In this document: positions 32,195 through 33,198 of the stretch, one piece after another
Numbering within the stretch: position 1 is the stretch's first letter
Layout: the number at the start of each line of letters is the position of its first letter
DNA from: CAYVBE01 sp964448935
GTDB lineage: Bacteria; Planctomycetota; Brocadiia; SM23-32
Length of the DNA stretch: 33,198 nt
Assembly (NCBI GenBank): GCA_964448935.1
Contig: CAYVBE010000021.1
Location: 1-33,198, forward strand
Reading direction: 5' to 3'
Notes under the pieces: generated by a model
The model's input: only the letters and a program-made list of their open reading frames with translations
The model's database searches: none
Told to the model about the DNA's origin: nothing
Made by a program: the position numbers and the translations under genes

Positions 32195-33198
32195 CCGGCC
32201 CTCCTCGATATGAAGTCGTTCAGGACTCCCAGACGATCCTCCCAACGCCACGAGCGCAGGGAGCACATCACGTAGTGGAGAAGGCTCGGCGCGCGGCCCC
32301 ACATTTCCTTGCCCAGCACCACCCCGGACGCCCGGCCGGGCAGCAGCGGCACCACGTAGCCCAGGTCCGGCGGGTCGAACCGCCGCAAGGGCTTTCCTGC
32401 CAGCGTACGCAGCGCGTTCCGGGCGGCCACCGCCCCGGCCCCCAGCGAGAATTGCACCGCCATCCGTAGCACGTCTCCGCGGGGTGCGGGACCGGCCACG
32501 TCGCCCGCCGCAAAGGCGATCTCGCAGTCGGGCAGCCGGAGGAATTCATCCACCGCCAGTCGGCCGCCCTTCACTCTCGGAGTCTCCAGGGCGGTCGCCG
32601 CTTCTCCCGGCGTTGCGCCCGGGCTCCAGGTAACCAGTGCGCGTGGGACCTCGGTGCCGTCCGTCAGGACGGCGCCGGTGTCCGTGAGGACGGCGCCGGT
32701 GTCCGTGAGGACGGCGCCGGTGTCCGTGAACTCCTCCACCGTGCATCGGGTGCGGACCTCAACCCCCAGGTGCCGCACCGCCTCCCGCGCCCAGCGTCGC
32801 ACGGTGGGGGAGCAGGTACGGAGGACATCCGGGGCTTTCTCCAGTATCACGATCGGCAGCCGTTCCGGAATGCTCTCGGGCGGCCATCCCAACTCCCTGT
32901 GGAGAATGTAGGCCGCCTGCCCGGCCGTCTCGAAGCCCGTGTAGCCGCCGCCGACCATCAACATATGCGGCCGGGACCCTGACGCGTCGTGGGATTCGCG
33001 GGCGAGTCGCAGCAGGGCGGTTCGTATGCGGCGGGCCTCCTCCAGGGAGCGCAGGCCGATGGCGCGCTCACGGGCCTGCTGATCGCCGAAGTACCTGGTC
33101 TCGCACCCCAGGCAGATCAACAGGACGTCGGCACGGAGCGTCCCCCGGTCGGTCTCCACCAACCCGCTGTCCGGGTCAACGTGCCGCACGCAGCGCTG
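32191..33198 (-). CDS. NADH dehydrogenase type-2-like FAD/NAD(P) oxidoreductase, N-terminus off window
   Basis: The frame is open to the right edge, so the N-terminal FAD-binding Rossmann motif is not visible; about 335 residues are. Visible parts: LLICLGCETRYFG, the NAD(P)-binding motif HMLMVGGGYTGFETAGQ, EKAPDVLRTCSPTVRRWAREAVRHLGVEV, the C-terminal FAD motif EIAFAAGDVAGPAPRGDVLRMAVQFSLGAGAVAARN, and a C-terminal membrane-type tail PFDPPDLGYVVPLLPGRASGVVLGKEMWGR (seen in parts). These fit type-2 NADH:quinone oxidoreductases. An in-frame 21-bp tandem repeat lies in the NAD domain. The stop overlaps the DoxX start, so the two are coupled. Confidence 0.88.
   Translation of the reverse strand, partial: QRCVRHVDPDSGLVETDRGTLRADVLLICLGCETRYFGDQQARERAIGLRSLEEARRIRTALLRLARESHDASGSRPHMLMVGGGYTGFETAGQAAYILHRELGWPPESIPERLPIVILEKAPDVLRTCSPTVRRWAREAVRHLGVEVRTRCTVEEFTDTGAVLTDTGAVLTDTGAVLTDGTEVPRALVTWSPGATPGEAATALETPRVKGGRLAVDEFLRLPDCEIAFAAGDVAGPAPRGDVLRMAVQFSLGAGAVAARNALRTLAGKPLRRFDPPDLGYVVPLLPGRASGVVLGKEMWGRAPSLLHYVMCSLRSWRWEDRLGVLNDFISRRAG
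32659..32729 (-). repeat. 21-bp in-frame tandem repeat, 3.3 copies
   Basis: Three 21-base units (32659-32679, 32680-32700, 32701-32721) and 8 bases of a fourth. Units 2 and 3 are identical; unit 1 differs at a single base. The unit is a multiple of three and encodes TDTGAVL three times in a row, in the loop before TDGTEVPR of the NDH-2-like protein. Confidence 0.92.

Noticed and set aside
32659..32729. CRISPR-like repeat
   Set aside because: Units are directly adjacent with no spacers and lie in frame inside a coding gene.

Overview
This is a GC-rich (roughly two thirds G+C by eye) bacterial chromosome segment of about 33 kb with short intergenic gaps, frequent ATGA/GTGA start-stop overlaps, clear Shine-Dalgarno sites and several TTG/GTG starts. 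No rRNA, tRNA, CRISPR array, transposase or phage structural gene was seen. The gene set suggests a menaquinone-containing bacterium with an anaerobic or facultative lifestyle: oxygen-sensitive class III ribonucleotide reductase with its radical-SAM activase, a secondary-alcohol dehydrogenase, and MenA. A PQQ-like beta-propeller secretory protein, a DUF2089/membrane-protein pair, a serine acetyltransferase with a long N-terminal domain and a HEAT-repeat lipoprotein fit Planctomycetota or a neighbouring deep lineage. That placement is inference from gene style, not from a marker tree.

Layout. 1-3672 (minus): surface polysaccharide operon, DegT aminotransferase -> flippase -> GT4 glycosyltransferase (cut by the left edge). 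3812-5739 (plus): DUF502 membrane protein, flavin-reductase-like protein, EEP-family hydrolase. 5867-7103 (plus): strong promoter, then a DUF2089 HTH protein translationally coupled to a signal-peptide/three-TM protein. 7108-8073 (minus): cysE. 8359-12571 (plus): promoter overlapped by a paired inverted motif (candidate NrdR boxes), nrdR, nrdD, a CxxC redoxin, then a lower-GC gene for a membrane-anchored dUTPase/dCTP-deaminase-fold protein, closed by a clear intrinsic terminator. 12734-15360 (plus): PQQ-like beta-propeller protein and nrdG. 15674-19447 (plus): smc. 19451-21019 (minus): GAF-SpoIIE phosphatase. 21144-22611 (minus): xerC and cobO. 22812-24554 (plus): HEAT-repeat lipoprotein. 24547-28285 (minus): hflX, apbE, an unrecognised PH/GRAM-like protein, rnpA, yidD. 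28627-29683 (minus): alcohol dehydrogenase broken by one extra base in a homopolymer. 29977-31741 (plus): polyprenyl synthetase and MenA. 31712-33198 (minus): NDH-2-like flavoprotein (cut by the right edge) and DoxX.

How they fit together. NrdR, NrdD, the redoxin and NrdG form an anaerobic dNTP-synthesis module: NrdR senses (d)ATP and represses, NrdG installs the glycyl radical on NrdD, and the redoxin is a plausible reductant. The dUTPase-fold gene sits inside this module but lacks the deaminase catalytic glutamate and carries a coiled coil plus a C-terminal TM helix, so it looks like an acquired gene with a sensing or scaffolding role rather than a housekeeping enzyme. The right end is a quinone-biosynthesis and quinone-reduction neighbourhood. 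The points most worth a second look are the membrane-anchored dUTPase-fold protein, the NrdR box pair, the DUF2089/membrane pair, the unknown gene fused into the rnpA operon, the homopolymer frameshift and the 21-bp in-frame tandem repeat.
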